A DNA stretch of 8,805 nucleotides, taken from positions 1-8,805 of the forward strand of contig JAJUJN010000070.1 of NCBI GenBank assembly GCA_029265335.1, read 5' to 3'. The notes under the pieces were generated by a model, which worked only from the letters and a program-made list of their open reading frames with translations, did no database searches and was not told the DNA's origin. The DNA is from Alcaligenaceae bacterium. GTDB lineage: Bacteria > Pseudomonadota > Gammaproteobacteria > Burkholderiales > Burkholderiaceae_B. The position numbers were made by a program, and so were the translations under genes. Numbering within the stretch: position 1 is the first letter of the stretch; each line of letters opens with the position of its first letter. Shown in pieces: positions 1-6,541 of the stretch.

Positions 1-1
1 C

Positions 2-634
2 CAAACCGAGTTCGACTTTTCCGGTTACCTGCCATCAAGCCCGTACCTCAAAGCCACGCAGTTTGCCGTGGCGCCCATGTATATCTACGGCAGAAATATT
101 TCGGGCCCCTCAGGAAGGGTGAACACCGCAGGTGTGGGGCTGCTCACCAGTTGGGATCTACCGGCCAATTTCTCGCTCACCTTGAATGCCTACGTTTTCA
201 AAGATTGGTACAAAGGCACTTTTGTGATCGGCAACGACAGCACCACCTACGATAACGCTACATATTTCATGCTGTCGGCGTGGCTGGAGTATTCTCGAAC
301 TCTGCATCGCTTCAATGATCGCTCATCACTGGCATTCAATTTCACTGGTGGCTTCGACCCCTACATCATGTCGAATCGCCGTGCCAGCTGGGATCCCTTT
401 TTGGCCGGCAACGACATGAGCCAATGGCTTTCACCCACCGTGATGTCGGGCAATTACAAACGCACCTACGACCTGTTCGCCTTGCCCCAACTCAATTTCA
501 CCTACAACATCAACAAGCGCTTTTCGGCCAATGCCTTCGTGCAGGTGAAGTATTCCAACCAAGTGTGGGGCAGTACCGAGAAAGACTGGCGATGGCAACC
601 GCAAGCCGGATTCGGGCTCACATATGCTTTCTAG
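2..634 (+). CDS. Outer-membrane beta-barrel protein, 3' part only (start lies left of the window)
   Basis: The frame is open from the left edge (first full codon at 2) to TAG at 632-634, giving 210 visible C-terminal residues. The first ATG in view (position 77) lies inside the coding frame and is probably not the true start. The sequence alternates polar and aromatic residues in short segments typical of transmembrane beta-strands, for example near FSLTLNAYVF and FSANAFVQVKYS. It ends in GFGLTYAF, and a terminal Phe on the last strand is the usual BAM recognition signal of outer-membrane proteins. This supports a barrel in the outer membrane. I do not recognise the specific family, and the transported substrate, if any, cannot be told. 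No convincing terminator follows the stop, and the next gene starts 53 bp downstream. Confidence 0.75.
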   Translation, partial: QTEFDFSGYLPSSPYLKATQFAVAPMYIYGRNISGPSGRVNTAGVGLLTSWDLPANFSLTLNAYVFKDWYKGTFVIGNDSTTYDNATYFMLSAWLEYSRTLHRFNDRSSLAFNFTGGFDPYIMSNRRASWDPFLAGNDMSQWLSPTVMSGNYKRTYDLFALPQLNFTYNINKRFSANAFVQVKYSNQVWGSTEKDWRWQPQAGFGLTYAF

Positions 635-687
635 TGGTGTTTTGCTAGCATTTGGGCGTTTGTATACCTTGCCCACGCCCGGGTTCC

Positions 688-2463
688 ATGGCCCCAACAC
701 CTGCTCCTTCCTGGCTTTTCTGGCTTTCTCAGCTCGCTCGCTTAAAACCCGCGCCCTGGCAGTGGCCGCGTGCCATCCGGGCCGCGCTGAGCGTGGGCTT
801 GCCCTTTGCCGTGGGGCTGGCGCTGAACGACGTGATGACCGGCATGTGGATCGCCATGGGTACGCTCATGATGACCACGGGCGAGGAGAGCGGACCTTAC
901 GGTAGGGCGTTGCGCCAGCTCGCGATCGCTGCACCCATGGGGGCCGTGGGTTATCTCGCCGGGTATCTTACCGGCTTGCCTTGGCTGGGCACGGTGGTGT
1001 GCATGGCCGGGCTGGCGTTTGTGGCCGGCATCATCAGCAGCTACAGCGCCACACTTTCCATAGGCTGCCTGCAGTTCCTGCTCACCGCGGCGATTGCCAT
1101 CGGGGTGCCCAGCATCGCTCCCTTCTGGGAGCCCGCCTTGATGTATTTGGTGGGCGCACTGTTCTATGCATTGCTGCTGGGCATCGAAGCGGCCTTCTGG
1201 CGTGAGCGACCACGACAGCTGGCGTTGGCAAACTTGCTCGAAAGCCTGGGTGACCTGGCCACCGTACGGGCGCAAGGCGTGGTTCCCACAGCCATACGAA
1301 CGCAGGTGAGCGACGCCTTCGAAGACTTGGCTGCCATTTTGCAAACGGGGCAGCACAGGGCAACTGACCGCGCGTGGCTCTCCGCCTTGCCCTACTGCGA
1401 CACGATCTTTGCCCGGCTACTGAGCACACAGGATGTGGCCCAGTTGCAGAATGCCGCCACGGAGCTGCGCAGCATGGCGGCGATGGTGAGGCGGCGGCAC
1501 TGGACCACCACACCAACGGCTGCAACAGAAAATAAGGTTCCGCTTTATCAAAGCCTTCGGGATCTGGCTCAGTGGCTGGGTACGATGGCCGAGGGGCCAG
1601 CGGCACACGCCAATCAGAGCGAGGCCTTTTCGCCTTCCGGTCAGTTTCGGCCAGGGCTGCCGAGCAGGGCTGCAGTGCGGTCAGCGCTGGCGCTCGCCTT
1701 GTGTCTCGGATTGGCCTACGCCACGCGTTGGATCAATCCCGAGAACCACTGGTTCTGGGTTCCGCTCACTGTGGGCCTGGTGATGAAACCCGATTTGGGC
1801 TCCATCTTTGCGCGCGCTTTTCTGCGCTCGCTAGGCACCTTGGCGGGGGTGGCGATTGGTGGCGCAGTACTCATGCTGGTGCCCAAGAACCTTCTTTTCG
1901 CGGCCGTAATGGCGCTACTTGCGGGCGTGCTGCCCTGGGCCATGAAGCGCTCCTACGCCCTCCAGGCTGTGGTGCTCACGCCCCTGGTGCTGATGCTGGT
2001 GGATATCATCGTGCCAGGTAGCGGCGACGCCAACTACGCCCTTCAAAGACTGTCCGACACCATTATCGGTGGTGCGATCGTGATGGTATTCGGCTACTGG
2101 CTTTGGCCCAAAAGGCAAACCGCGGCTTTCAATGAGGCTCATCAACGTTGTCGCGAAGCGGTGCGTCAATATCTGGCGGCCGCACGCGAGGCTGCCGCAG
2201 ACACGGCCATCGAGGCCACACGCCAGGCGCGGCATCATGCCTATACGCGTTTGGCCGCCTGGCGCTCAAGTACCAACAAGGCGCTGGCCGATCCGCCTCC
2301 TGCCAATGTCGAAGCTGCGGCCTGGGTGCCCACTATCGCCCAGCTCACTCGCTCGTGCGATCTGATTACGGAATACGTGGCAGAGCCGCACGCCGGTGGC
2401 TGTGATGAATCGCAACTCGAACAAATCACCCAGCAGTTGCAGGCACCCAAAGCGTTACACTGA
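688..2463 (+). CDS. FUSC-family inner-membrane transporter (aromatic acid exporter/YccS type)
   Basis: This predicts a 591-aa integral membrane protein of the FUSC (fusaric acid resistance) superfamily, which includes AaeB-like exporters of aromatic carboxylic acids. It has the family's two-half layout. A first hydrophobic block of about six helices (residues 31-170) is followed by a cytoplasmic helical stretch (about 171-325). A second block of about six helices (329-473) precedes a soluble tail of about 115 residues. The hallmark is in the second half: NPENHWFWVPLTVGLVMKPD (residues 350-369), followed by an Arg-containing segment. The ATG at 688 is chosen over an in-frame TTG at 652. The TTG would add 12 Cys/Pro-rich residues unlike an N-terminus, although neither start has a strong ribosome site. 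The substrate is unknown. The kinase gene starts 40 bp downstream, suggesting cotranscription. It could equally be labelled YccS-like. Confidence 0.88.
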   Translation: MAPTPAPSWLFWLSQLARLKPAPWQWPRAIRAALSVGLPFAVGLALNDVMTGMWIAMGTLMMTTGEESGPYGRALRQLAIAAPMGAVGYLAGYLTGLPWLGTVVCMAGLAFVAGIISSYSATLSIGCLQFLLTAAIAIGVPSIAPFWEPALMYLVGALFYALLLGIEAAFWRERPRQLALANLLESLGDLATVRAQGVVPTAIRTQVSDAFEDLAAILQTGQHRATDRAWLSALPYCDTIFARLLSTQDVAQLQNAATELRSMAAMVRRRHWTTTPTAATENKVPLYQSLRDLAQWLGTMAEGPAAHANQSEAFSPSGQFRPGLPSRAAVRSALALALCLGLAYATRWINPENHWFWVPLTVGLVMKPDLGSIFARAFLRSLGTLAGVAIGGAVLMLVPKNLLFAAVMALLAGVLPWAMKRSYALQAVVLTPLVLMLVDIIVPGSGDANYALQRLSDTIIGGAIVMVFGYWLWPKRQTAAFNEAHQRCREAVRQYLAAAREAAADTAIEATRQARHHAYTRLAAWRSSTNKALADPPPANVEAAAWVPTIAQLTRSCDLITEYVAEPHAGGCDESQLEQITQQLQAPKALH

Positions 2464-2503
2464 ACGGCCCGAACCGCACTGCGCGAAGGAGCGCTACCTG
2501 CCT

Positions 2504-3355
2504 GTGAAGATTCCCAGCCGACTCCAGCCATTGGTGGCCGACGGATTGATCGACCGTGTGGTGCGGCAGTTGATGAGCGGCAAGGAGGCGGCGGTATTCG
2601 TGGTGGAGTGCGACGGGAAGCTCTGCTGTGCCAAGGTGTACAAAGAGGCTCACAAACGGAGCTTTCACAACGCCGTCAATTACACGGAAGGCCGCAAGGT
2701 CAAAAACAGCCGACAAGCGCGCGCCATGGCCAAAGGTACGCGTTACGGGCGGCAGGAACAGGAGGCCGCCTGGCAGCGAACCGAGGTGGATGCCTTGCTG
2801 GCCTTGGCAGACGCAGGGGTGCGGGTGCCCACGCCTTATAACTTTTACGAAGGCGTGCTGCTCATGGAACTGGTGACCGATGAGCATGGCGAGCCGGCGC
2901 CCAGGTTGAATGATGTGCAGCTCGAGCCCCACGACGCCCGTCGCTTCCACAGTATGCTCCTGCGCCAGGTGGTGCAGATGCTGTGCGCCGGCATCGTGCA
3001 TGGCGACCTTTCCGAATACAACGTGCTGCTGGATAGCCACGGGCCGGTGATTATCGACCTGCCGCAGGCCGTGGATGCCGCAGCCAACCAGAGCGCGCGA
3101 GCCATGCTGGAGCGCGATGTCAACAACCTCGCGGCTTATTTTGGTCAGTTTGCCCCAGAGCTTCTGCACACCGATTACGGGCAAGAAATCTGGCAGCTGT
3201 ATCAGGCAGGCAAGCTGCGTACCGACAGCGCCCTGAAGGGGGCTGCACAGCCAGCGCAAAAGCGGGCCAATGTGAAAGAAGTGCTGCAAGTGATAGAAGA
3301 CGCACGTCGGGAAGAAGCCGCACGGCAGGCGGGCCGGGCTGCCACCGATCCTTGA
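2504..3355 (+). CDS. RIO-type atypical serine protein kinase (PA4780-like)
   Basis: This predicts a 283-aa cytoplasmic RIO-family kinase. Visible motifs from the GTG at 2504 are: SGKEA (25-29), the RIO phosphate-binding loop; the ATP-contacting Lys in CCAK (K44); the hinge MELV (121-124); the catalytic loop HGDLSEYN (166-173, catalytic D168); and the metal-binding segment IDLPQ (184-188, D185). All key residues are present, so it should be active. The frame is open upstream to GTG 2396, which would overlap the FUSC gene. I prefer GTG 2504 because the protein then begins VKIPSRLQPLVADGLID, the family's usual N-terminus, and AAGGAG lies at 2486-2491, though 12 nt upstream is long. RIO kinases of archaea and eukaryotes act in small-subunit maturation, while bacterial substrates are poorly known. 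The stop is 11 bp before arfB, so the two are probably cotranscribed. Confidence 0.88.
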   Translation: MKIPSRLQPLVADGLIDRVVRQLMSGKEAAVFVVECDGKLCCAKVYKEAHKRSFHNAVNYTEGRKVKNSRQARAMAKGTRYGRQEQEAAWQRTEVDALLALADAGVRVPTPYNFYEGVLLMELVTDEHGEPAPRLNDVQLEPHDARRFHSMLLRQVVQMLCAGIVHGDLSEYNVLLDSHGPVIIDLPQAVDAAANQSARAMLERDVNNLAAYFGQFAPELLHTDYGQEIWQLYQAGKLRTDSALKGAAQPAQKRANVKEVLQVIEDARREEAARQAGRAATDP

Positions 3356-3366
3356 CGGAGCTCGGT

Positions 3367-3771
3367 ATGTGCGCCACTGTCAATATCTCCCCCGACGAAG
3401 TTGAAATCACCGCCATCCGCGCTCAGGGGGCCGGTGGTCAGCATGTCAACAAGGTTTCGAGCGCGGCGCATCTGCGCTTCGATATCCTCGAATCGTCGCT
3501 GCCCGAAGAGGTGAAGCAACGTTTGACCAAGCTGGGCGATCGTCGCATCAGCAAAGATGGCGTCGTGATCATCAAGGCGCAGAAGTTTCGCAGTCTCGAT
3601 AAAAACCGCGCCGAGGCATTGCGCCGCTTGGAAGAGCTGATCCAACAGGCGATGCACACCGAGAAGCCGCGTCGGCCCACCCGTCCTACGCGCGGTTCGG
3701 TGATAAGGCGGCTCGATGCCAAATCGCGCCGTTCGCAACTGAAGGCGTCGCGCGGCAAGGTGAGGGAATGA
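3367..3771 (+). CDS. arfB: Alternative ribosome-rescue peptidyl-tRNA hydrolase ArfB (YaeJ)
   Basis: This predicts a 134-aa ArfB, a codon-independent release factor. It enters stalled ribosomes that lack mRNA in the A site and hydrolyses the peptidyl-tRNA. The family core RAQGAGGQHVNK is at residues 18-29, with catalytic GGQ at 23-25. It is followed by HLRFDI and by ISKDGVVIIKAQ. The end is a highly basic tail starting at RRPTRPTRGS, rich in Arg and Lys, which in ArfB lies in the empty mRNA channel. The length is close to E. coli ArfB (140 aa). Release factors RF1/RF2 are excluded by size and by this tail. ATG 3367 is preferred over TTG 3352 because GACGGAG lies 6 nt upstream. The ATG begins 11 bp after the kinase stop. 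The TGA overlaps a following ATG (ATGA, 3768-3771). Confidence 0.95.
   Translation: MCATVNISPDEVEITAIRAQGAGGQHVNKVSSAAHLRFDILESSLPEEVKQRLTKLGDRRISKDGVVIIKAQKFRSLDKNRAEALRRLEELIQQAMHTEKPRRPTRPTRGSVIRRLDAKSRRSQLKASRGKVRE
3757..3764 (+). promoter_or_regulatory. Strong Shine-Dalgarno sequence inside the end of arfB
   Basis: AAGGTGAG closely matches the complement of the 16S rRNA tail. It lies 3 nt before ATG 3768, or 7 nt if AAGG is the pairing core. It sits inside the last arfB codons and so could start translation of the small ORF at 3768. The sequence is also constrained by the arfB tail residues GKVRE, so part of the match may be chance. Confidence 0.4.
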
Positions 3772-3860
3772 TCCGCACCCATTGGGTTTGCGATGGAGTG
3801 CCGAGCAACGCAGAGGCGCGCAAACGCATGAGTCTTTGGCAATCGGCCCGCACGACATGA
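3768..3860 (+). CDS. Possible 30-aa small ORF joining arfB to the TlpA-like gene
   Basis: This short frame starts at ATG 3768, whose bases overlap the arfB stop (ATGA, 3768-3771). It ends at TGA 3858-3860, which overlaps the ATG of the next gene (ATGA, 3857-3860). It has a good ribosome site (AAGGTGAG, 3757-3764). The predicted peptide begins MIRTHWVCDGV, contains two Trp and one Cys, is basic near its middle (EARKR) and has no membrane helix. I recognise no family. Its role may be only to carry ribosomes across the 85-bp gap between arfB and the next gene, whose own start has no clear ribosome site. It could also be a chance frame, since 30 codons is short at this G+C content. Confidence 0.35.
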   Translation: MIRTHWVCDGVPSNAEARKRMSLWQSARTT

Positions 3861-4682
3861 TCGGTGTGGGCCCTTTCTCCATCCAAGTGGTAGTCGTAGC
3901 GGTAGCCGTGCTGATTGCCTGGATAGTGGCCCATCGTGCAGCACGTGGGCTGCCCGACGCATCTCCCAAGCGCGCGAGTGGTCTGCTGCTCGATGCGACA
4001 TTGCTGGGTTTCGTGGCCGCAAGGCTCGCCTACCTCGCCTTGTGGTGGCCCGAGTATGTCGCCGCGCCCAGGGCCCATAATTGCGATCGGCGATGGTGGT
4101 TTTGCCTGGTGGTTCGGCGTTCCGGTGGCGGCAGCCTTCGTATGGTGGCGAACTCGAGGAGCAGGCCGCACTTTGCGTCGTCCGGCCCTGGCGGGCATCA
4201 TCGCAGGCTTGCTCGTTTGGGTATTGGCCAACAGTGTGTTGAGCATTCTGTATCGGTCGGCGCCAGCCCTGCCCGACCTTGCTCTCACCACCTTACAGGG
4301 CCAACCCATATCGTTGGCTTCTTATGCCGGCCAGCCTGTGGTGCTCAACCTCTGGGCCACCTGGTGCCCACCCTGTCGCCGCGAAATGCCGGCCTTGGAA
4401 CGGGCACAAAACGAGTTCCCCAATGTGGCATTTGTGCTGGTCAATCAAGGCGAAACTGCCGCCGAGGCCAATGAGTTCATGCGGAACGAAGGCCTGCAGC
4501 TGGATCATGTAGTGCTCGACCCCACATCGTCGGCCATGCAGGCGTTGCGCACGCGAGGCTTGCCCACCACGTTGATTTTTGACTCGCACGGCAAACAAGT
4601 GCATGCGCATTTGGGCGAGGTCACATTGCCAAGCTTGAAGCACACTCTCTCGCGGCATTTCTCGCAAGAGCTGCAACGATAA
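3857..4682 (+). pseudogene. TlpA-like membrane-anchored thiol-disulfide protein, interrupted by a 1-nt frame change
   Basis: The gene reads in two frames. From ATG 3857 the first frame gives MIGVGPFSIQ and two membrane helices (about residues 6-25 and 42-62) as far as EYVAAP. After about 4067-4075 the similarity moves to the next frame: PIIAIGDGGFAWW, two more helices (about 84-97 and 110-131), then a thioredoxin fold to TAA 4680-4682. Removing one base there gives a 274-aa protein. Its layout is an Lgt-like four-helix domain plus a periplasmic TlpA/ResA-type domain, which is known in proteobacteria. Redox motif WCPPC has Cys170 and Cys173 (codons 4365-4376). The cis-Pro loop GLPTT follows (Pro236). 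The family reduces or exchanges disulfides in the periplasm, for example in cytochrome c maturation. Without recoding, only a truncated N-terminal product results. An in-frame GTG 3936 or ATG 4056 could start a C-terminal product lacking the first helices. A sequencing error, true mutation or programmed shift are all possible. Confidence 0.8.
4066..4075 (+). other. Frame-change site in the TlpA-like gene
   Basis: The upstream frame reads GCG CCC AGG GCC across this point. Deleting one C of CCC (4067-4069) restores AAPGPIIAIGDGG, and deleting one G of GGG (4071-4073) restores AAPRPIIAIGDGG. The extra base is therefore in one of two 3-nt homopolymers. CCC followed by AGG, often a rare codon, resembles a slippery codon next to a slow one, which is the general form of +1 recoding sites. 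There is no other evidence for recoding. Confidence 0.65.
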
Positions 4683-4683
4683 G

Positions 4684-4740
4684 TTCGATGCTGTGGTGAG
4701 TGGTGATGTCTTGACCAGGGAGAGCTCATTGAGCATCGGA
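4684..4740 (+). repeat. Long-loop inverted repeat after the TlpA-like gene
   Basis: CGATGCT (4686-4692) pairs with AGCATCG (4732-4738). A G-U and an A-T pair extend this to nine base pairs over 4684-4740, with a loop of 39 nt. It starts 1 nt after the TAA. No T-run follows, so it is not a classical terminator. It overlaps the possible -35 element of the next gene. Confidence 0.3.
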
Positions 4741-4756
4741 GCGTCAGCGGTACACT
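4729..4756 (+). promoter_or_regulatory. Possible sigma-70 promoter for the DUF488 gene
   Basis: TTGAGC (4729-4734) and TACACT (4751-4756) are 16 bp apart and match four of six consensus bases each. They lie about 75 bp before the DUF488 start. The 147-bp gap after the preceding gene makes a separate promoter plausible. The assignment rests only on these two hexamers. Confidence 0.3.
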
Positions 4757-4829
4757 GAGGGTCAAGAGGGTGGGAACGGAGCGGCTGAATCGCCGCCTCA
4801 GCGCCACATGACCGAAAGAGGTGAGTGCC

Positions 4830-5423
4830 ATGGCCTCAGCAAACCGTGCCGAAGCGATCTGGACTGTCGGGCATTCCACGCGATCCCTCCAAGAGTTTCT
4901 AGACCTGCTGGCGGCGTACCAGATCGAGCTCATTGCCGACGTTCGCAGCTTGCCCGGATCACGCAAATTCCCTCAGTACGACCAAGATACTCTTGCAGAC
5001 GCCTTGGCAGGCCAAGGTATTGGCTACCAATGGATCAAAGCGCTCGGCGGGCGGCGACGGGCGAGGTCGGATTCCCTCAATACCGTTTGGCGCAACGCGT
5101 CGTTTCGCGGCTATGCCGACTATATGCAGACCGCTGATTTTGGCGAAGGGCTGGCCGAGTTGTATGAGCTATCGGCCACCTCGCGCACCGCATTGATGTG
5201 TGCGGAGGCAGTTTGGTGGCGCTGTCACCGCTCCATGGTTGCCGACATTCTGTGCGTCAATGGCGCCAAGGTCGTGCATATTCTTGATATCAAGACCAGC
5301 AAGGTGCACCCCATGACTTCGCCGGCTCGCGTAGTGGATGGGCAACTCACGTACGTCCCGCCCTCAAATGGCGCCAAGCGTAACGCAGAGGCCGGCGATC
5401 GAGTGAAAAAGAACGCCCGTTGA
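4830..5423 (+). CDS. DUF488 domain-containing protein
   Basis: This predicts a 197-aa soluble protein spanning a full DUF488 domain. The marks are WTVGHSTRSLQEF near the N-terminus (11-23), IADVRSLPGSRKFPQYD (35-51), LGGRR (72-76) and the Cys/His-rich signature MCAEAVWWRCHRSMVAD (123-139; Cys124, Glu126, Cys132, His133, Arg134). The domain has no established biochemical function. The conserved Cys, His and Arg residues suggest a metal or anion site, which is inference. The basic tail (KRNAEAGDRVKKNAR) is outside the conserved part. ATG 4830 is preferred to GTG 4821 because GAGGTG (4818-4823) is 6 nt upstream of the ATG and includes the GTG itself. It converges on the dehydrogenase gene with only 43 bp between the stops. 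Confidence 0.9.
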   Translation: MASANRAEAIWTVGHSTRSLQEFLDLLAAYQIELIADVRSLPGSRKFPQYDQDTLADALAGQGIGYQWIKALGGRRRARSDSLNTVWRNASFRGYADYMQTADFGEGLAELYELSATSRTALMCAEAVWWRCHRSMVADILCVNGAKVVHILDIKTSKVHPMTSPARVVDGQLTYVPPSNGAKRNAEAGDRVKKNAR

Positions 5424-5466
5424 GAGCAAGCGCTCGCAGCGGCTATGAAGGCAGCGCAATCGGGGG

Positions 5467-6360
5467 TTATTGGCAGCTGCGATTGGCAATCAGCAATTCA
5501 TAGAGCTGGGCGACATCTTCATCGCCCAAGTTTTCGTTGTGAACCGCACGGCGGTAATAAGACACAGCCCGGTTCATCAGAGGCATATCCGCATCCACTT
5601 GGTCGGCCATTTCCAGAATGGATTCGATCACCTGAAGGGCTCCGCGCAGATCGCCGGTTACTGGGTACTTGCGGGCTGCCATTTTGGGACCACGAAATGA
5701 GAATGCTGCGGAACCACCGGTGCCATGCTCCAGGCATTCAACGACGTACTTGGCGTCGAGATCCATACGAGTGGCCAGTGCCAAAGCCTCAGCTGCGGCC
5801 AGACCGTGAATGAAGCTCAGCGTGTTATTCACGAACTTGAGCTTGGTGGCGGCGCCGAATTCGCCTACGTGGCGCCATAGAGGGGAGACCACGTCCAACA
5901 CCGGGGCGATACTGTCTACCACGGCTTTATCGCCGCCCACGAAGATGATGGATTCACCGCTATCCACCCGGTTGGGCGATCCGCTCACCGTGGCATCAAG
6001 CAACTGGATGCCCTGCTCGAGCAACCGCTCTTGCTGAGATTGCTTGAACTCCAGATGATGGCTGGAAAGCGCCAGCAGAACCTTCGTATTGCAAGGATTC
6101 GTCCGGGTGAGTCCTTGCTCGCCGTGCACCAGGGCTTCAAAGGCAGGTTCGGAGCCGAGCACCTCAATCACGATGCTGGCTTCTTCGCCCACTTCCTTGC
6201 CATTGCCGAGAGCCCGGCCTCCCAGTGAAACAAATTCGTCGAGCGGCTCGAGCGAAACCCCTACCACGGGGTAACCAACGGCCAGCAGACGTCTGGCCAC
6301 GCTGAGCCCGATCTTTCCCACACCCAGAATACCGATGGTCGGCAAATCTTTTTGACTCAT
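5467..6360 (-). CDS. NAD(P)-dependent beta-hydroxyacid dehydrogenase (3-hydroxyisobutyrate/6-phosphogluconate dehydrogenase family)
   Basis: This predicts a 297-aa cytoplasmic oxidoreductase of the beta-hydroxyacid dehydrogenase family, which oxidises 3-hydroxyacids or makes the reverse semialdehyde reduction. The Rossmann motif GILGVGKIG is at residues 10-18. The substrate-loop segment DATVSGSP (122-129) matches the usual DAPVSGG. GAATKLKFVNN (169-179) carries the expected catalytic Lys175 and the following Asn pair. The remainder is the all-helical C-terminal domain, and total length is typical. ATG at 6358-6360 is chosen over an upstream TTG (6373-6375) because GGAG lies 7 nt upstream of it. 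The strand after the Rossmann half reads ALSSHHLEF where relatives usually have an Asp-Ser-Ser/Thr motif, so substrate range may differ. Divergent brnQ hints at branched-chain (valine) metabolism, but glyoxylate/succinate-semialdehyde reductase or tartronate semialdehyde reductase activity is also possible. Confidence 0.88.
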   Translation of the reverse strand: MSQKDLPTIGILGVGKIGLSVARRLLAVGYPVVGVSLEPLDEFVSLGGRALGNGKEVGEEASIVIEVLGSEPAFEALVHGEQGLTRTNPCNTKVLLALSSHHLEFKQSQQERLLEQGIQLLDATVSGSPNRVDSGESIIFVGGDKAVVDSIAPVLDVVSPLWRHVGEFGAATKLKFVNNTLSFIHGLAAAEALALATRMDLDAKYVVECLEHGTGGSAAFSFRGPKMAARKYPVTGDLRGALQVIESILEMADQVDADMPLMNRAVSYYRRAVHNENLGDEDVAQLYELLIANRSCQ

Positions 6361-6433
6361 AAAATTACTCCGCAAAGCACCGGCACGTGGGCCGGAGGTC
6401 GAATACTGGCTGTCGTTTGCACTGGGGCGTCGC

Positions 6434-6453
6434 AGGCGGTTTCCATGCCGCCT
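6434..6453 (+). repeat. AGGCGG/CCGCCT stem-loop
   Basis: AGGCGG (6434-6439) and CCGCCT (6448-6453) form a six-pair stem with an 8-nt loop, followed on the plus strand by TAATTT. It looks a little like a weak terminator on the plus strand, but no plus-strand gene ends nearby. On the minus strand it would lie in the leader or promoter of the dehydrogenase gene. Confidence 0.3.
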
Positions 6454-6492
6454 TAATTTGCGTACTGGCTGGTGAGGGTAGCGGGGATCTTT

Positions 6493-6507
6493 TTCTTAGA
6501 CTAAGAA
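6493..6507. promoter_or_regulatory. Perfect 15-bp palindrome TTCTTAG-A-CTAAGAA, likely operator
   Basis: The two 7-bp arms are exact inverted copies around one central base. The A+T-rich sequence and its place between divergent genes fit a binding site for a dimeric transcription regulator. The regulator is not in the window. Its family cannot be named from the site alone. Confidence 0.45.
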
Positions 6508-6521
6508 CTATTGCTTGTCGC

Positions 6522-6541
6522 GCTATAGCTAGAATCTCTAG
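6522..6541. promoter_or_regulatory. Two adjoining palindromes, GCTATAGC and CTAGA-ATC-TCTAG
   Basis: GCTATAGC (6522-6529) is a perfect 8-bp palindrome. Its last C also begins CTAGA-ATC-TCTAG (6529-6541), which has exact 5-bp arms. Together with the palindrome at 6493-6507 they make three dyads within 50 bp. The second overlaps the best -10-like hexamer for brnQ, so a repressor site is possible. Confidence 0.35.

Noticed and set aside
642..668. TTGCTA / TATACC as a promoter for the FUSC gene
   Set aside because: The spacer is only 15 bp, the -10 is poor, and the leader would be about 13 nt. It is too weak to list as a feature.
742..1356. 204-codon open frame on the minus strand opposite the FUSC gene
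   Set aside because: Its composition (Gln, His, Arg and Gly) is what the reverse of a membrane-protein gene gives, with no hydrophobic segments or motifs.
2396..2503. Upstream start for the RIO kinase, giving 36 extra residues
   Set aside because: The extension is Ser/Arg/Pro-rich, overlaps the end of the FUSC gene and precedes the usual family N-terminus. The GTG at 2504 fits better, though its ribosome-site spacing is long.
2426..3289. 287-codon open frame on the minus strand opposite the RIO kinase
   Set aside because: It is antisense to a kinase with all catalytic motifs in place, is His/Gln-rich and has no recognisable domain. Such shadow frames are common in G+C-rich genes.
3202..3969. 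255-codon open frame on the minus strand across kinase, arfB and TlpA-like genes
   Set aside because: It is antisense to several recognised genes and has no domain or ribosome site.
4070..4474. Continuation of the first TlpA-like frame beyond the frame change
   Set aside because: From about 4070 its translation is low-complexity, Arg/Cys/Ser-rich sequence without family similarity, while the conserved helices and thioredoxin domain are in the neighbouring frame.
4781..4796. GCGGC-TGAATC-GCCGC hairpin before the DUF488 gene as a terminator
   Set aside because: The stem is only five pairs with no T-run, and it lies downstream of the possible promoter, within the leader.
5424..5435. GAGC-AAGC-GCTC hairpin between the convergent DUF488 and dehydrogenase genes
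   Set aside because: A four-pair stem without a T-run is too weak to call a terminator.
5445..5813. 122-codon plus-strand frame opposite the end of the dehydrogenase gene
   Set aside because: It is antisense to a gene with clear motifs, and its translation is Arg/His/Pro-rich without a domain.
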